From the NCBI RefSeq assembly GCF_004123905.1, contig NZ_MZXW01000053.1:1-64000 (forward strand): a stretch of DNA of 64,000 nt, read 5' to 3'. Origin of the DNA: Bradyrhizobium betae (GTDB lineage: Bacteria; Pseudomonadota; Alphaproteobacteria; Rhizobiales; Xanthobacteraceae). The stretch's first letter is position 1. Each line of letters begins with the position of its first letter. Positions 38,398-48,388 of the stretch are shown one piece after another. The position numbers and the translations under genes were made by a program. Below the pieces are notes generated by a model. That model worked only from the letters and a program-made list of their open reading frames with translations, searched no databases and had not been told where the DNA came from.

Positions 38398-39225
38398 ATG
38401 TCGAGCCTGCCCATGCAAGTCGCGCTGATGCTCGGCGAGACCATCGCGAAGGTGGTCCCCGTCACCTTCGTGCTCGCGCTGATCTTCACGGTCCTCGAGT
38501 ACTTCTGGGCCTGCAATCCCGGTGTGCCGTGGTGGCGCAAGCGGGAGATCATCACCGACATCTGCTACTGGTTCTTCGTTCCGGTGTTCGCGCGCACCAT
38601 GCGGATCGGGCTCCTGATCGTTGGTGCGAGCCTTTTGTTCAACATCCATGACGCCGACGATCTCATCGCCTTCTACGACAACGGCCACGGCCCGCTGGCG
38701 CAATTGCCGCTCTGGATGCAGGCCGTGCTGTTCCTGGTCCTGTCCGATTTCATGCTGTACTGGCTGCACCGGCTTTTCCATGGCGGTGAGTTCTGGAAGT
38801 ATCATGCGATCCATCACTCCTCGGAGGAGATCAGCTGGATCTCGGCGGCCCGCTTCCATCCCGTCAACCTCGTGCTCGGCACGATCGGGGTCGACGTCGT
38901 GCTGCTGATGGCCGGCATCTCCCCGAACGTCATGGTCTGGGTCGCTCCGTTCACGACCTTCCATTCGGCCTTCGTGCACGCCAATTTGAACTGGACCTTC
39001 GGGCCGTTCAGATACGTGCTGGCGACGCCGGTGTTCCACCGCTGGCACCACACCCCGCTCGAAGACGGCGGCGACACCAATTTCGCTGGCACGTTCCCGA
39101 TCTGGGACGTGCTGTTCGGCACCTTCCGCATGCCGGAGGGGCAGCTGCCGCAGGATTACGGCAAGGACGAAGCGACCATGCCGAAGGAGATCGCGGGCCA
39201 GCTCGCCTATCCGTTCCGCCGCTAG
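38398..39225 (+). CDS. Sterol desaturase / fatty acid hydroxylase family membrane protein
   Basis: The 275-residue protein from the ATG at 38398 (GAGAGG upstream) is a di-iron membrane oxygenase. It has several TMs and the three histidine clusters: HRLFH, HAIHH and HRWHH, with an additional FVHAN segment. Family members hydroxylate or desaturate lipids, including hopanoids and carotenoids. The substrate is not evident. It interrupts the two halves of the tad locus but shows no operon link with either. Confidence 0.85.
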   Translation: MSSLPMQVALMLGETIAKVVPVTFVLALIFTVLEYFWACNPGVPWWRKREIITDICYWFFVPVFARTMRIGLLIVGASLLFNIHDADDLIAFYDNGHGPLAQLPLWMQAVLFLVLSDFMLYWLHRLFHGGEFWKYHAIHHSSEEISWISAARFHPVNLVLGTIGVDVVLLMAGISPNVMVWVAPFTTFHSAFVHANLNWTFGPFRYVLATPVFHRWHHTPLEDGGDTNFAGTFPIWDVLFGTFRMPEGQLPQDYGKDEATMPKEIAGQLAYPFRR

Positions 39226-39375
39226 AGCGGGGTGTACGAAAACATCAGTCCGTTCAAACAATAGTCGGCGAATTTGCGGAACGTTCACGAATTGAGGGCA
39301 GGTTAGCGGGGTCGGGCACCGGCTCCGCTGTATCCAGTCGCTTCTGCCGGTTTGTGACGTCCCGGGGGTAAGAGT

Positions 39376-39873
39376 ATGCGTAAAGAACTGCTGCGCCGTC
39401 ATGCGCGCGTCTGTCTTCTGGTTGCGGCCGCGGTGCTGGCATCGCCGGCTGCCGGCCTTGCCGAGCCCACCGCCGAGACCATCGCCGTCAATGTCGACCA
39501 GGCCAAGCTGGTCCGGCTGCCGGGCAAGGTGGCGACCATCGTGGTCGGCAATCCCCTGATCGCCGACGTCACGCTCCAGCCCGGCGGCATGATCGTCGTG
39601 ACGGGCAAGGGCTACGGCGCCACCAATTTCATTGCGCTCGACCGGGGCGGCGAGATCCTGGTGGATCGCCAGATCCAGGTCGAAGGTCCGAGCGACCGGC
39701 TCGTCACCGTCTATCGCGGGATCGAGCGAGAGTCCTACAGCTGCGTGCCGCAGTGCCAGCGCCGCGTGACGCTGGGCGACAGCGACAACTACTTCAACAA
39801 CACCATGAACCAGGCCGGTTCGCTGAGCAGCAGTGCCAGCGGCGGCGCCGGCGCGGGCGCCAAAACCAACTAG
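39376..39873 (+). CDS. Stand-alone pilus-assembly N-terminal-domain protein (PF13629-like)
   Basis: The 165-residue protein has a signal peptide (VCLLVAAAVLASPAAGLAE) and one domain, ETIAVNVDQAKLVRLPGKVATIVVGNPLIADVTLQPGG, that matches the N-terminal region of CpaC-type secretins (T2SS/T3SS pilus N domain). The last ~50 residues hold a CVPQC pair and a Ser/Gly/Ala-rich tail. It lacks a secretin core, so it may act as an accessory periplasmic partner of CpaC. It precedes the two TadE-like genes. Confidence 0.8.
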   Translation: MRKELLRRHARVCLLVAAAVLASPAAGLAEPTAETIAVNVDQAKLVRLPGKVATIVVGNPLIADVTLQPGGMIVVTGKGYGATNFIALDRGGEILVDRQIQVEGPSDRLVTVYRGIERESYSCVPQCQRRVTLGDSDNYFNNTMNQAGSLSSSASGGAGAGAKTN

Positions 39874-40100
39874 CAAAACCGATCGGTGGCTTTGCCCGGG
39901 CTGGATCCCATGATCCGGTCCGGACACGCGCGCGATGAGGAGCCCGCTTCAGGTTCGCCCTTTTCCATCTCCTTCGGATCGTTCGTAGTTAACGCATCCT
40001 TGACGGTGCGGTCCGCCGGGTGCGTTTCGCCTGAAACACTTAAACAATCAGTTTCCGCTATTGAACGAAGCAGATGATTGCCGCCGGGGAATTTGACGCG

Positions 40101-40685
40101 ATGCCATCGCCTGCACCTAGGAGATTCACGTTTCTCGCCGCGCTGCGCCGGTTTCGTGGCAGCCGCCGTGGCTCTGCCGCCGTCGAGTTCGCGCTGGTCG
40201 CGCCGATCTTCTTCGCGCTGCTGTTCGCCATCATCGAGACGGCGCTCATGTTCTTCGCAGGCCAGGTGCTCGAGACCATCACGCAGAATTCGGCGCGCGT
40301 GGTGCTGACCGGGCAGGCGCAATCCGGCTCGGTGACGGCCTGCGCGGTCTCCGGCGTGAGCTCGCCCTGCACGCAAACGACGTTCAAGACCTATGTCTGT
40401 AGCCAGATCCCGGCGCTGTTCGACTGCAACAGCCTCTATGTCGACGTCTCGAGCTTCTCGTCCTTCTCGGCGGTGACGCTGCCGAGCCACATCAACGGCT
40501 CAGGAAATTTCGACACGTCCATGGGCTATAGCCCGGGCAGTTCGGGCGACATCGTGGTGGTGCGGCTGTTCTATCAGTGGCCGCTCTTCGTCACCGGGCT
40601 CGGCTACAACATTTCCAATCTCTCCGGTAGCAAGCGGCTGCTGGTGGCCACGGCCGCGTTCAAAAACGAGCCTTACGGACCCTAG
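40101..40685 (+). CDS. TadE-like minor pseudopilin
   Basis: The 194-residue protein has a basic leader and the TadE motif RRGSAAVEFALVAPIFFALLFAIIETALMFF, with the glycine before the cleavage site and the conserved glutamate at position 5 of the mature helix. The rest is a periplasmic domain with several cysteines (ACAVSG, SPCTQ, YVCSQ, FDCNS). It is likely processed by CpaA. I favour the ATG at 40101 (GGGGA upstream) over the one at 40074. Confidence 0.87.
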   Translation: MPSPAPRRFTFLAALRRFRGSRRGSAAVEFALVAPIFFALLFAIIETALMFFAGQVLETITQNSARVVLTGQAQSGSVTACAVSGVSSPCTQTTFKTYVCSQIPALFDCNSLYVDVSSFSSFSAVTLPSHINGSGNFDTSMGYSPGSSGDIVVVRLFYQWPLFVTGLGYNISNLSGSKRLLVATAAFKNEPYGP

Positions 40686-40687
40686 CG

Positions 40688-41266
40688 ATGCAGGCGATTA
40701 CGAAATTCTGGCGGACGACGCGTCTCACGGCGTACGAATTCCTTGCCGACGGCAGAGGTCTGGCGGCGACCGAATTCGCGGTGATCGTGCCGCTGATGCT
40801 GGTGATGTTCTTCGGCACGGTGGAATTCTCGTCGGCCGTGGCGATCGATCGCAAGGTCACGCTGATGGCGCGGACGCTGTCGGACCTCACCTCGCAGTCG
40901 ACCTCTGTCGGCGATACCGACATGACCAATTTCTTCGCCGCTTCGACCGGCATCATGACGCCCTATGACAGCTCGCCGGTGACGGCGACGATCAGCGAGC
41001 TCTATGTCGATCCCTCGACCCTGCAGGCGCATGTGCAGTGGAGCAAGGGATCGGTGCCGCGGACGCAGAAATCCGCGGTCACGATTCCCTCGACGCTCGC
41101 GGTCGGCGGCACCTATCTGATCTTCAGCGAGGTCAACTACACCTACACGCCGTCGGTCGGCTATGTGCTCAAGAGCTCGATCACCCTGAGCGACGTCTCC
41201 TATACCCGCCCGCGCCAATCCACCTGCGTCTATTACAGCCCTGCCACGGCTTGCACGACTTACTGA
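40688..41266 (+). CDS. TadE/TadG-like minor pseudopilin
   Basis: The 192-residue protein shows the same pattern: DGRGLAATEFAVIVPLMLVMFFGTVEFSSAV, with a Gly-Leu-Ala cleavage region and the conserved glutamate. The remaining ~140 residues are beta-rich and end with two cysteines (STCVYY, TACTTY). It begins two bases after the preceding tadE-like stop, so both form an operon and probably act as a pair. Confidence 0.86.
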   Translation: MQAITKFWRTTRLTAYEFLADGRGLAATEFAVIVPLMLVMFFGTVEFSSAVAIDRKVTLMARTLSDLTSQSTSVGDTDMTNFFAASTGIMTPYDSSPVTATISELYVDPSTLQAHVQWSKGSVPRTQKSAVTIPSTLAVGGTYLIFSEVNYTYTPSVGYVLKSSITLSDVSYTRPRQSTCVYYSPATACTTY

Positions 41267-41291
41267 GCGCCGCCGTTTTTTCGTGCATGAA

Positions 41292-41320
41292 AAAAGGCCG
41301 TGCGTACCGCACGGCCTTTT
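41292..41320. terminator. Bidirectional terminator
   Basis: A perfect 13-bp inverted repeat AAAAGGCCGTGCG-TAC-CGCACGGCCTTTT serves the plus-strand tadE pair and the minus-strand cold-shock gene, which converge here. A/T runs flank the GC stem on both sides. Confidence 0.9.
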
Positions 41321-41358
41321 CTGTTTCTTGGTTCGTCCGGGCCAACGCCCGGCGAGCT

Positions 41359-41571
41359 TCAGCCGGCGGAACGCAGATTGTCCGCGGCCGACTTGCCAGA
41401 GCGGCGGTCGGCGACGATCTCGTAGGAGACCTTCTGGCCTTCGCGCAGCGTGCCGAGGCCCGCACGCTCGACGGCGCTGATGTGAACGAACACGTCCTGG
41501 CCGCCATCGTCGGGCTGGATGAAGCCGAAGCCCTTGGTCGCGTTAAACCACTTCACGGTTCCCATGCTCAT
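41359..41571 (-). CDS. cspA: Cold-shock protein (CspA family)
   Basis: The 70-residue single cold-shock domain has the RNP1 KGFGFIQPDDG and RNP2 DVFVHISAV motifs that bind single-stranded RNA and DNA. Such proteins act as RNA chaperones in the cold. The start may be either Met of MSMGTVKWF; AGAAGGGA lies upstream. The next gene upstream on the same strand is an IF-1 paralogue, then a DEAD-box helicase, suggesting one cold-adaptation locus. Confidence 0.95.
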   Translation of the reverse strand: MSMGTVKWFNATKGFGFIQPDDGGQDVFVHISAVERAGLGTLREGQKVSYEIVADRRSGKSAADNLRSAG

Positions 41572-41840
41572 GGGGGTAGTCCCTTCTCAAATACACAATG
41601 TCAGAGCCCGCTCGCGCAGGCAGGTTAGATCGAATTTTTGGAAGGGTCGTCAGCGTGTCTGAACCGGCTGTACCGGTGGATGCTAATGTCGTCCGGCCGA
41701 AAATCGATGGGCTTATTTTATTGGAAACGGGGTCTCGAAACAATCCTGAGGTGCACGATTTTTTGATCCGCCGTGGTGTCCACGGCGGATCAGCATACAG
41801 GTCAGAATTTTAGTTCCACAACTGAGGCGCTGGAAGTGGA
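41572..41840 (-). other. Leader region between infA and cspA
   Basis: This 269-base stretch has no gene. It probably contains a long 5' leader for cspA, as is common in this family. A perfect 12-bp hairpin at 41765-41791 (GATCCGCCGTGG / CCACGGCGGATC, loop TGT) lies shortly after infA on the minus strand, but the run next to it is A's in that direction, so it is not a standard terminator. Confidence 0.5.
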
Positions 41841-42128
41841 TCAGCGGCGGCGGAACTGGCCACCGCGCTGTCCAGGACGGGGAGGTCCGCCCACCCCGCT
41901 GAGACGTTCGTCCTTGTGGCGGAAAATCAGCCGGCCCTTCTCGAGGTCGTAGGGCGACATCTCCACCGTCACGCGGTCGCCCGCCAGCGTCTTGATGCGG
42001 TTCTTCTTCATCTTGCCGGCGGTGTAGGCGACGATCTCGTGTCCGGCGTCGAGTTGCACGCGGTAGCGTGCGTCGGGGAGGATTTCGGTGACCAGTCCTT
42101 CGAACTGGATCAGCTCTTCCTTAGCCAT
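41841..42128 (-). CDS. infA: Translation initiation factor IF-1 (extended paralogue)
   Basis: The 95-residue protein has the whole IF-1 OB fold: MAKEELIQFEGLVTEILPDA, HEIVAYTAGKMKKNRIKTLAGDRV, VEMSPYDLEKGRLIFRHK. A usual IF-1 ends after about 72 residues; this one adds a Gly/Arg/Pro-rich tail of about 23 residues (GVGGPPRPGQRGGQFRRR), which could bind RNA. Given its place between a cold-shock gene and an RNA helicase, I infer a cold-specific second IF-1, with the housekeeping copy elsewhere. Confidence 0.93.
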   Translation of the reverse strand: MAKEELIQFEGLVTEILPDARYRVQLDAGHEIVAYTAGKMKKNRIKTLAGDRVTVEMSPYDLEKGRLIFRHKDERLSGVGGPPRPGQRGGQFRRR

Positions 42129-42151
42129 GAATTTCTCCAGGTCGTGGACGG

Positions 42152-43699
<1,548 letters not shown>

Positions 43700-43723
43700 G
43701 TCAAATGCGGTCGCCCGGCGCAT

Positions 43724-44204
43724 TCAGCGCGGCGCACGCAGAAGGGTGTCGTGAGGACACCTGCGTGTTTGGGGTGTCGGATGGCTTGATGGGGTGGGGC
43801 AAGCCAGAGGCCCGTAAGGGCTTAAGAACACGCGGCTCGCTACGACCCCTTGATTCGCAAGAGGTCTCAGACACTCATATGGAACATTCAGGGGGCGCTT
43901 TCAAGGCAACGCAGCTTCAAATGGCGGTTGCAGTGCAAAAATAATTATGCCGGAATTTTAGACAGAGGCAGTGTTTTGCCCAAAAAATGAACTGATTGCC
44001 GCATTAGCATACATTTTATTCGCCCAAGTTTTGAGCAATTAGACTACGGCAAAACTGGGATTACAGGAGGATTGGCTAATCTAACCAATAGGTTGGCATG
44101 TGCTCAGCCCATGGCACGGTTCTTGCGATTCCGTTAATCGCAGGCGGCCGTGGGGCCGTTTCGCAGCGTCTTTTTCACGTCTGCGTCAGGGAGATGATAC
44201 ACTC
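43724..44204. other. Divergent regulatory region upstream of urtA and the helicase gene
   Basis: About 480 bases without a gene. It holds the sigma-54 promoter for urtA (44112-44126), a small palindrome TTGCA-G-TGCAA at 43928-43938 about 180 bases upstream of it, and an AT-rich patch around 43940-44040 where DNA bending or enhancer proteins might bind. The minus-strand promoter of the helicase cluster must also be here. Confidence 0.55.
44112..44126 (+). promoter_or_regulatory. Sigma-54 promoter of the urt-ure operon
   Basis: TGGCAC-N5-TTGC matches the sigma-54 (RpoN) -24/-12 consensus, with GG at 44113-44114 and GC at 44125-44126 in the required spacing. Transcription should begin near 44138, leaving a leader of about 67 bases to urtA. 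Sigma-54 dependence implies an activator such as NtrC, fitting nitrogen-limited urea uptake. Confidence 0.82.
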
Positions 44205-45527
44205 ATGCTTAACAAATCCGTTCACGATATAGCGGCGTCATTTAGCCGCCGCGGCGTGCTCGCCGCGACCGCCGGACTGATGCTCGGTCTGGCTTCCATT
44301 TCTGGCGCGAAGGCCGCGGACGACACCATCAAGGTCGGCGTGCTTCACTCTCTCTCCGGCACCATGGCCATCAGCGAAACCACGCTGAAGGACACCATCC
44401 TCTTCCTGATCGACGAGCAGAACAAGAAGGGCGGCGTGCTCGGCAAGAAGCTCGAGGCCGTCGTGGTCGATCCCGCTTCGAACTGGCCGCTGTTCGCCGA
44501 AAAGGCCCGCGAGCTGATCACCAAGAACAAGGTCTCGGTCGTGTTCGGCTGCTGGACCTCGGTGTCGCGCAAGTCGGTGCTCCCGGTGTTCAAGGAGCTG
44601 AACAACATCCTGTTCTACCCCGTGCAGTACGAGGGCGAAGAGTCCGAGCGCAACGTGTTCTACACGGGTGCTGCGCCGAACCAGCAGGCGATCCCCGCTG
44701 TCGACTATCTGATGAAGGACGAGAAGGTGAAGCGCTGGGTGCTCGCGGGCACCGACTACGTCTATCCGCGTACCACCAACAAGATCCTGGAAGCCTATCT
44801 GAAGTCGAAGGGTGTCGCCCAGGAAGACATCATGATCAACTACACGCCGTTCGGTCACTCCGACTGGCAGACGATCGTGGCCGACATCAAGAAGTTCGGC
44901 TCGGCCGGCAAGAAGACGGCGGTGGTCTCGACCATCAACGGCGACGCCAACGTTCCCTTCTACAAGGAACTCGGCAATCAGGGCATCAAGGCCAAGGACA
45001 TCCCGGTGGTCGCGTTCTCGGTGGGTGAAGAAGAGCTCGCCGGCATCGACACCAAGCCGCTGCTCGGCCATCTCGCTGCCTGGAACTACTTCGAGTCGAT
45101 CAAGTCGCCCGAGAACGAGAAGTTCATCAAGGCCTGGCAGACCTACACCAAGAATCCGAAGCGCGTGACCAATGATCCGATGGAAGCTCACGTCATCGGT
45201 TTCGACATGTGGGTCAAGGCGGTCGAGAAGGTGAAGTCGACCGATCCGGACAAGGTCATCGACGCTCTCCCGGGCATCGAAGCCAAGAACCTGACCGGCG
45301 GCACCTCCAAGATGCTCCCGAACCATCACATCACCAAGCCGGTGTTCATTGGCGAAATCAAAGCCAACGGCCAGTTCGACGTGGTGTGGAAGACCCCGGG
45401 TCTTGTCGCGGGCGACGCCTGGTCGAAGGAGCTCGACGGCTCCAAGGACCTGGTCGGCGACTGGGTCGGCAAGAAGTGCGGCAACTTCAACACCAAGACC
45501 AACAAGTGCCTCGGCTCCGGCTCCTGA
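44205..45527 (+). CDS. urtA: Urea ABC transporter substrate-binding protein
   Basis: The 440-residue protein starts with a Tat-type signal (SRRGVLAATAGLMLGLASISGAKA) and continues as a LivK-like periplasmic binding protein in the UrtA/AmiC/FmdD group: DTIKVGVLHSLSGTMAISE and VFGCWTSVSRKSVLPVFKE are typical. It binds urea in the periplasm. Start at 44205 is set by GGGAGA upstream. It heads the operon behind the sigma-54 promoter and is separated from urtB by a strong hairpin. Confidence 0.96.
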   Translation: MLNKSVHDIAASFSRRGVLAATAGLMLGLASISGAKAADDTIKVGVLHSLSGTMAISETTLKDTILFLIDEQNKKGGVLGKKLEAVVVDPASNWPLFAEKARELITKNKVSVVFGCWTSVSRKSVLPVFKELNNILFYPVQYEGEESERNVFYTGAAPNQQAIPAVDYLMKDEKVKRWVLAGTDYVYPRTTNKILEAYLKSKGVAQEDIMINYTPFGHSDWQTIVADIKKFGSAGKKTAVVSTINGDANVPFYKELGNQGIKAKDIPVVAFSVGEEELAGIDTKPLLGHLAAWNYFESIKSPENEKFIKAWQTYTKNPKRVTNDPMEAHVIGFDMWVKAVEKVKSTDPDKVIDALPGIEAKNLTGGTSKMLPNHHITKPVFIGEIKANGQFDVVWKTPGLVAGDAWSKELDGSKDLVGDWVGKKCGNFNTKTNKCLGSGS

Positions 45528-45554
45528 TCCGGACCTGACGCTTGACTGCACGAC

Positions 45555-45586
45555 GGGAGAAGGCGGCTATTCCGCCGCCTTCTCCC
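45555..45586 (+). terminator. Hairpin between urtA and urtB (attenuator or mRNA stabiliser)
   Basis: A perfect 13-bp stem GGGAGAAGGCGGC / GCCGCCTTCTCCC with a six-base loop lies between the urtA stop and urtB. No U-tract follows, so it may slow 3' decay of the urtA message or weakly attenuate, giving more binding protein than permease. Confidence 0.6.
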
Positions 45587-45609
45587 CGCTTCTGCCGGGG
45601 TGATCCACA

Positions 45610-47217
45610 GTGCCAACCAATTTGTCCGCCCGTTTCTGCACCTTTGTCCTTTCGCTATTCCTGATCGCGTTCGCACTGCCGGCCTTCGCCGGTCCGTTCG
45701 AGGATGCGGTCGCCAAATTCGCCAACGACGATTACTCCGATACGGAAGAGGCGATCGGCGTGGTCGCGGGCAGCGGCAACAAGCTGGCTTTCCCCATCAT
45801 CAGCGCGCTCCAGGACGGTCGCCTGATGGCCGATTCCGATAGCAAGAAGGTTTACATCACCGGTGCCGACGGCAAGTCGATCGACGCCGCAACTGGCGAG
45901 CCCGTCGCCAGCGTTCCCGACAGCGCGAGCGCGGTGCGTCTCAACAACCGCCTGCGCCGCAGCGTCGATGCCGCGATCGGCAGCCTGACGCTCCAGTCGC
46001 CGGATATCGGAACGCGCCTCCAGGCCGCGCAATCCGTCTTCAAGTCGCACGAAGAAACCGCGCTCGAGGCCGTCGATGGCGCACTGGCCAAGGAAACCAA
46101 CAAATCCGTCAAGGCCGCACTCGGCGACGCCCGCGCGGCGATCCTGCTGTTCAAGCCTGATGCCACCGAGGTCGAGAAGCTGGAGGCGGTCGCCACCCTG
46201 AAGGCGCGCGGCGACCAGGAGGCGCTGGCGCTGCTGACAGGCATGGGCGACCAGCCGGCCTCGGTGACCAAGGCTGCCGCCAGTGCAATCAGCTCGATCC
46301 AGAGCTCGCTTGCAGTCTGGTCCACGGTGCAGAATGCCTGGTACGGCCTCTCGCTCGGCTCGGTGCTGCTGCTCGCCGCGATCGGGCTCGCCATCACCTT
46401 CGGCGTGATGGGCGTCATCAACATGGCGCATGGCGAGATGGTGATGATCGGCGCCTACACCACCTTCGTGGTGCAGGAGGTGATCCGCACCCGCTATCCC
46501 GGCCTGTTCGACTATTCGCTGCTGATCGCGGTGCCGCTCGCCTTCGTCGTCGCCGGCGCCATCGGCGTGCTGATCGAGCGCAGCATCATCCGCTTCCTCT
46601 ACGGCCGGCCGCTGGAGACGCTGCTGGCGACGTGGGGCCTGTCGCTGGTGCTCCAGCAGGCGGTGCGCACCATGTTCGGCCCGACCAACCGCGAGGTCGG
46701 CAATCCCTCCTGGATGAGCGGCGCCTTCGAGCTCGGCCAGATCACCATCACCTATAACCGGCTCTGGATCCTTGTCTTCACGCTCGCCGTGTTTGCGATC
46801 CTGCTCGCGATGCTGCGCTACACCGCGCTGGGCCTGGAGATGCGCGCGGTGACGCAGAACCGCCGCATGGCGGCCTCGATGGGCATCGCGACCTCGCGCG
46901 TCGACGCGCTGACCTTCGGCCTCGGCTCGGGCATCGCCGGCATCGCCGGCGTGGCGCTGTCGCAGATCGACAATGTCAGCCCCAATCTCGGCCAGAGCTA
47001 CATCATCGACAGTTTCATGGTCGTGGTGTTCGGCGGGGTCGGTAATTTGTGGGGCACGCTGGTCGGCGCCTTCACGCTCGGCATCGCCAACAAATTCCTG
47101 GAGCCGGTCGCCGGCGCCGTCCTCGGCAAGATCGCCATCCTGGTTCTCATCATCCTGTTCATTCAAAAGCGCCCGCGCGGCCTGTTCGCGCTCAAGGGCC
47201 GTGCGGTGGAAGCATGA
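45610..47217 (+). CDS. urtB: Urea ABC transporter permease UrtB
   Basis: The 535-residue protein has a signal-like N-terminus (FVLSLFLIAFALPAFAG), an extended helical domain to about residue 240 with HEAT-like repeats (LQSPDIGTRLQAAQSVFKSHEETALEAV), and a LivH-type permease core with eight or so TMs (ITFGVMGVINMAHGEMVMIGAY). The long N-terminal domain is a UrtB trait. Start is a GTG with GGGGTGAT upstream. Its stop overlaps the urtC start (ATGA). Confidence 0.95.
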   Translation: MPTNLSARFCTFVLSLFLIAFALPAFAGPFEDAVAKFANDDYSDTEEAIGVVAGSGNKLAFPIISALQDGRLMADSDSKKVYITGADGKSIDAATGEPVASVPDSASAVRLNNRLRRSVDAAIGSLTLQSPDIGTRLQAAQSVFKSHEETALEAVDGALAKETNKSVKAALGDARAAILLFKPDATEVEKLEAVATLKARGDQEALALLTGMGDQPASVTKAAASAISSIQSSLAVWSTVQNAWYGLSLGSVLLLAAIGLAITFGVMGVINMAHGEMVMIGAYTTFVVQEVIRTRYPGLFDYSLLIAVPLAFVVAGAIGVLIERSIIRFLYGRPLETLLATWGLSLVLQQAVRTMFGPTNREVGNPSWMSGAFELGQITITYNRLWILVFTLAVFAILLAMLRYTALGLEMRAVTQNRRMAASMGIATSRVDALTFGLGSGIAGIAGVALSQIDNVSPNLGQSYIIDSFMVVVFGGVGNLWGTLVGAFTLGIANKFLEPVAGAVLGKIAILVLIILFIQKRPRGLFALKGRAVEA

Positions 47218-48383
47218 CCCCTCACATGCTGACGCGATCGCTGGACCGCGGCGCGACGATCTTCCTGCTGGTTGTCGCAGCGCTCGGCGTGCTGATTCCG
47301 CTGTCCAATCTCTTGCTGCCCGCAGGCTCGTTCCTGCAAGTGCCGACCTATCTCGTCGCGCTCTGGGGCAAATATGTCTGCTACGCCATCCTCGCGCTCT
47401 CGATCGACCTGATCTGGGGCTATTGCGGCATCCTCTCGCTCGGGCACGGTGCGTTCTTCGCGCTCGGCGGCTACGCGATGGGCATGTATCTGATGCGGCA
47501 GATCGGCTCTCGCGGCGTCTACGGCAATCCGGTCCTGCCCGACTTCATGGTGTTTCTGAACTATTCGAAGCTGCCCTGGTACTGGTACGGCTTCGACATG
47601 TTCTGGTTCGCGGCGCTGATGGTGCTGTTCGTGCCGGGCCTGCTCGCCTTCTGCTTCGGCTGGCTCGCCTTCCGCTCCCGCGTCACCGGCGTGTACCTGT
47701 CGATCATCACGCAGGCGATGACCTATGCGCTGCTGCTCGCCTTCTTCCGCAACGATTTCGGCTTCGGCGGCAACAATGGCCTGACGGATTTCAAGGACAT
47801 TTTGGGATTCAACGTGCAGGCCGAGGGCACCCGTGCGGCGCTGTTCGCGCTGAGCTGCCTGGCACTGATCTTGAGCTTCCTGATCTGCCGCTCCGTCGTG
47901 TCCTCCAAGCTCGGCAAGGTCCTGATCGCCATCCGCGACGCGGAATCGCGCAGCCGCTTCCTTGGCTATCGCGTCGAATCCTACAAGCTGTTCGTGTTCA
48001 CGCTCTCGGCCTGCATGGCCGGCGTCGCCGGCGCGCTCTATGTGCCGCAAGTCGGCATCATCAACCCATCCGAATTCGCGCCGGGCAATTCGATCGAGGC
48101 GGTGATCTGGGTCGCGGTCGGCGGCCGCGGCACGCTGGTCGGCGCGGCGCTCGGCGCCGTCGTGGTCAACTACGCAAAAACGCTCTTCACCTCGGGCATG
48201 CTCGCACCGTACTGGCTGTTCATGCTCGGTGCGCTGTTCATCCTGGTGACGTTGCTGCTGCCGAAGGGCATCGTCGGCACCTTCAATGCATGGTGGGACC
48301 AGTCGAAGGAAAAAAGCGTCGCCGCGGCCAGTGCGAGCGCCGCGGCTGAAGACGGCGTCACCGAACCGAAGATGGCGGAGTAG
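47214..48383 (+). CDS. urtC: Urea ABC transporter permease UrtC
   Basis: The 389-residue LivM-type permease has about ten TMs and the LSIDLIWGYCGILSLGHGAFFALGGYAMGMY region typical of UrtC. LIAIRDAESRSRFLGY is the ATPase-contact loop. Start at 47214 overlaps the urtB stop by four bases; the longer frame to 47049 is antisupported by that overlap. A charged Ala-rich tail ends the protein. It pairs with UrtB in the inner membrane. Confidence 0.95.
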   Translation: MTPHMLTRSLDRGATIFLLVVAALGVLIPLSNLLLPAGSFLQVPTYLVALWGKYVCYAILALSIDLIWGYCGILSLGHGAFFALGGYAMGMYLMRQIGSRGVYGNPVLPDFMVFLNYSKLPWYWYGFDMFWFAALMVLFVPGLLAFCFGWLAFRSRVTGVYLSIITQAMTYALLLAFFRNDFGFGGNNGLTDFKDILGFNVQAEGTRAALFALSCLALILSFLICRSVVSSKLGKVLIAIRDAESRSRFLGYRVESYKLFVFTLSACMAGVAGALYVPQVGIINPSEFAPGNSIEAVIWVAVGGRGTLVGAALGAVVVNYAKTLFTSGMLAPYWLFMLGALFILVTLLLPKGIVGTFNAWWDQSKEKSVAAASASAAAEDGVTEPKMAE

Positions 48384-48388
48384 GCGCA

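Noticed and set aside
41765..41791. Intrinsic terminator after infA
   Set aside because: The stem is perfect, but neither strand has a U-tract on its 3' side, so it is kept only as a hairpin.
45655..47166. 503-codon minus-strand frame opposite urtB
   Set aside because: Antisense shadow; urtB on the plus strand has clear motifs and operon context.
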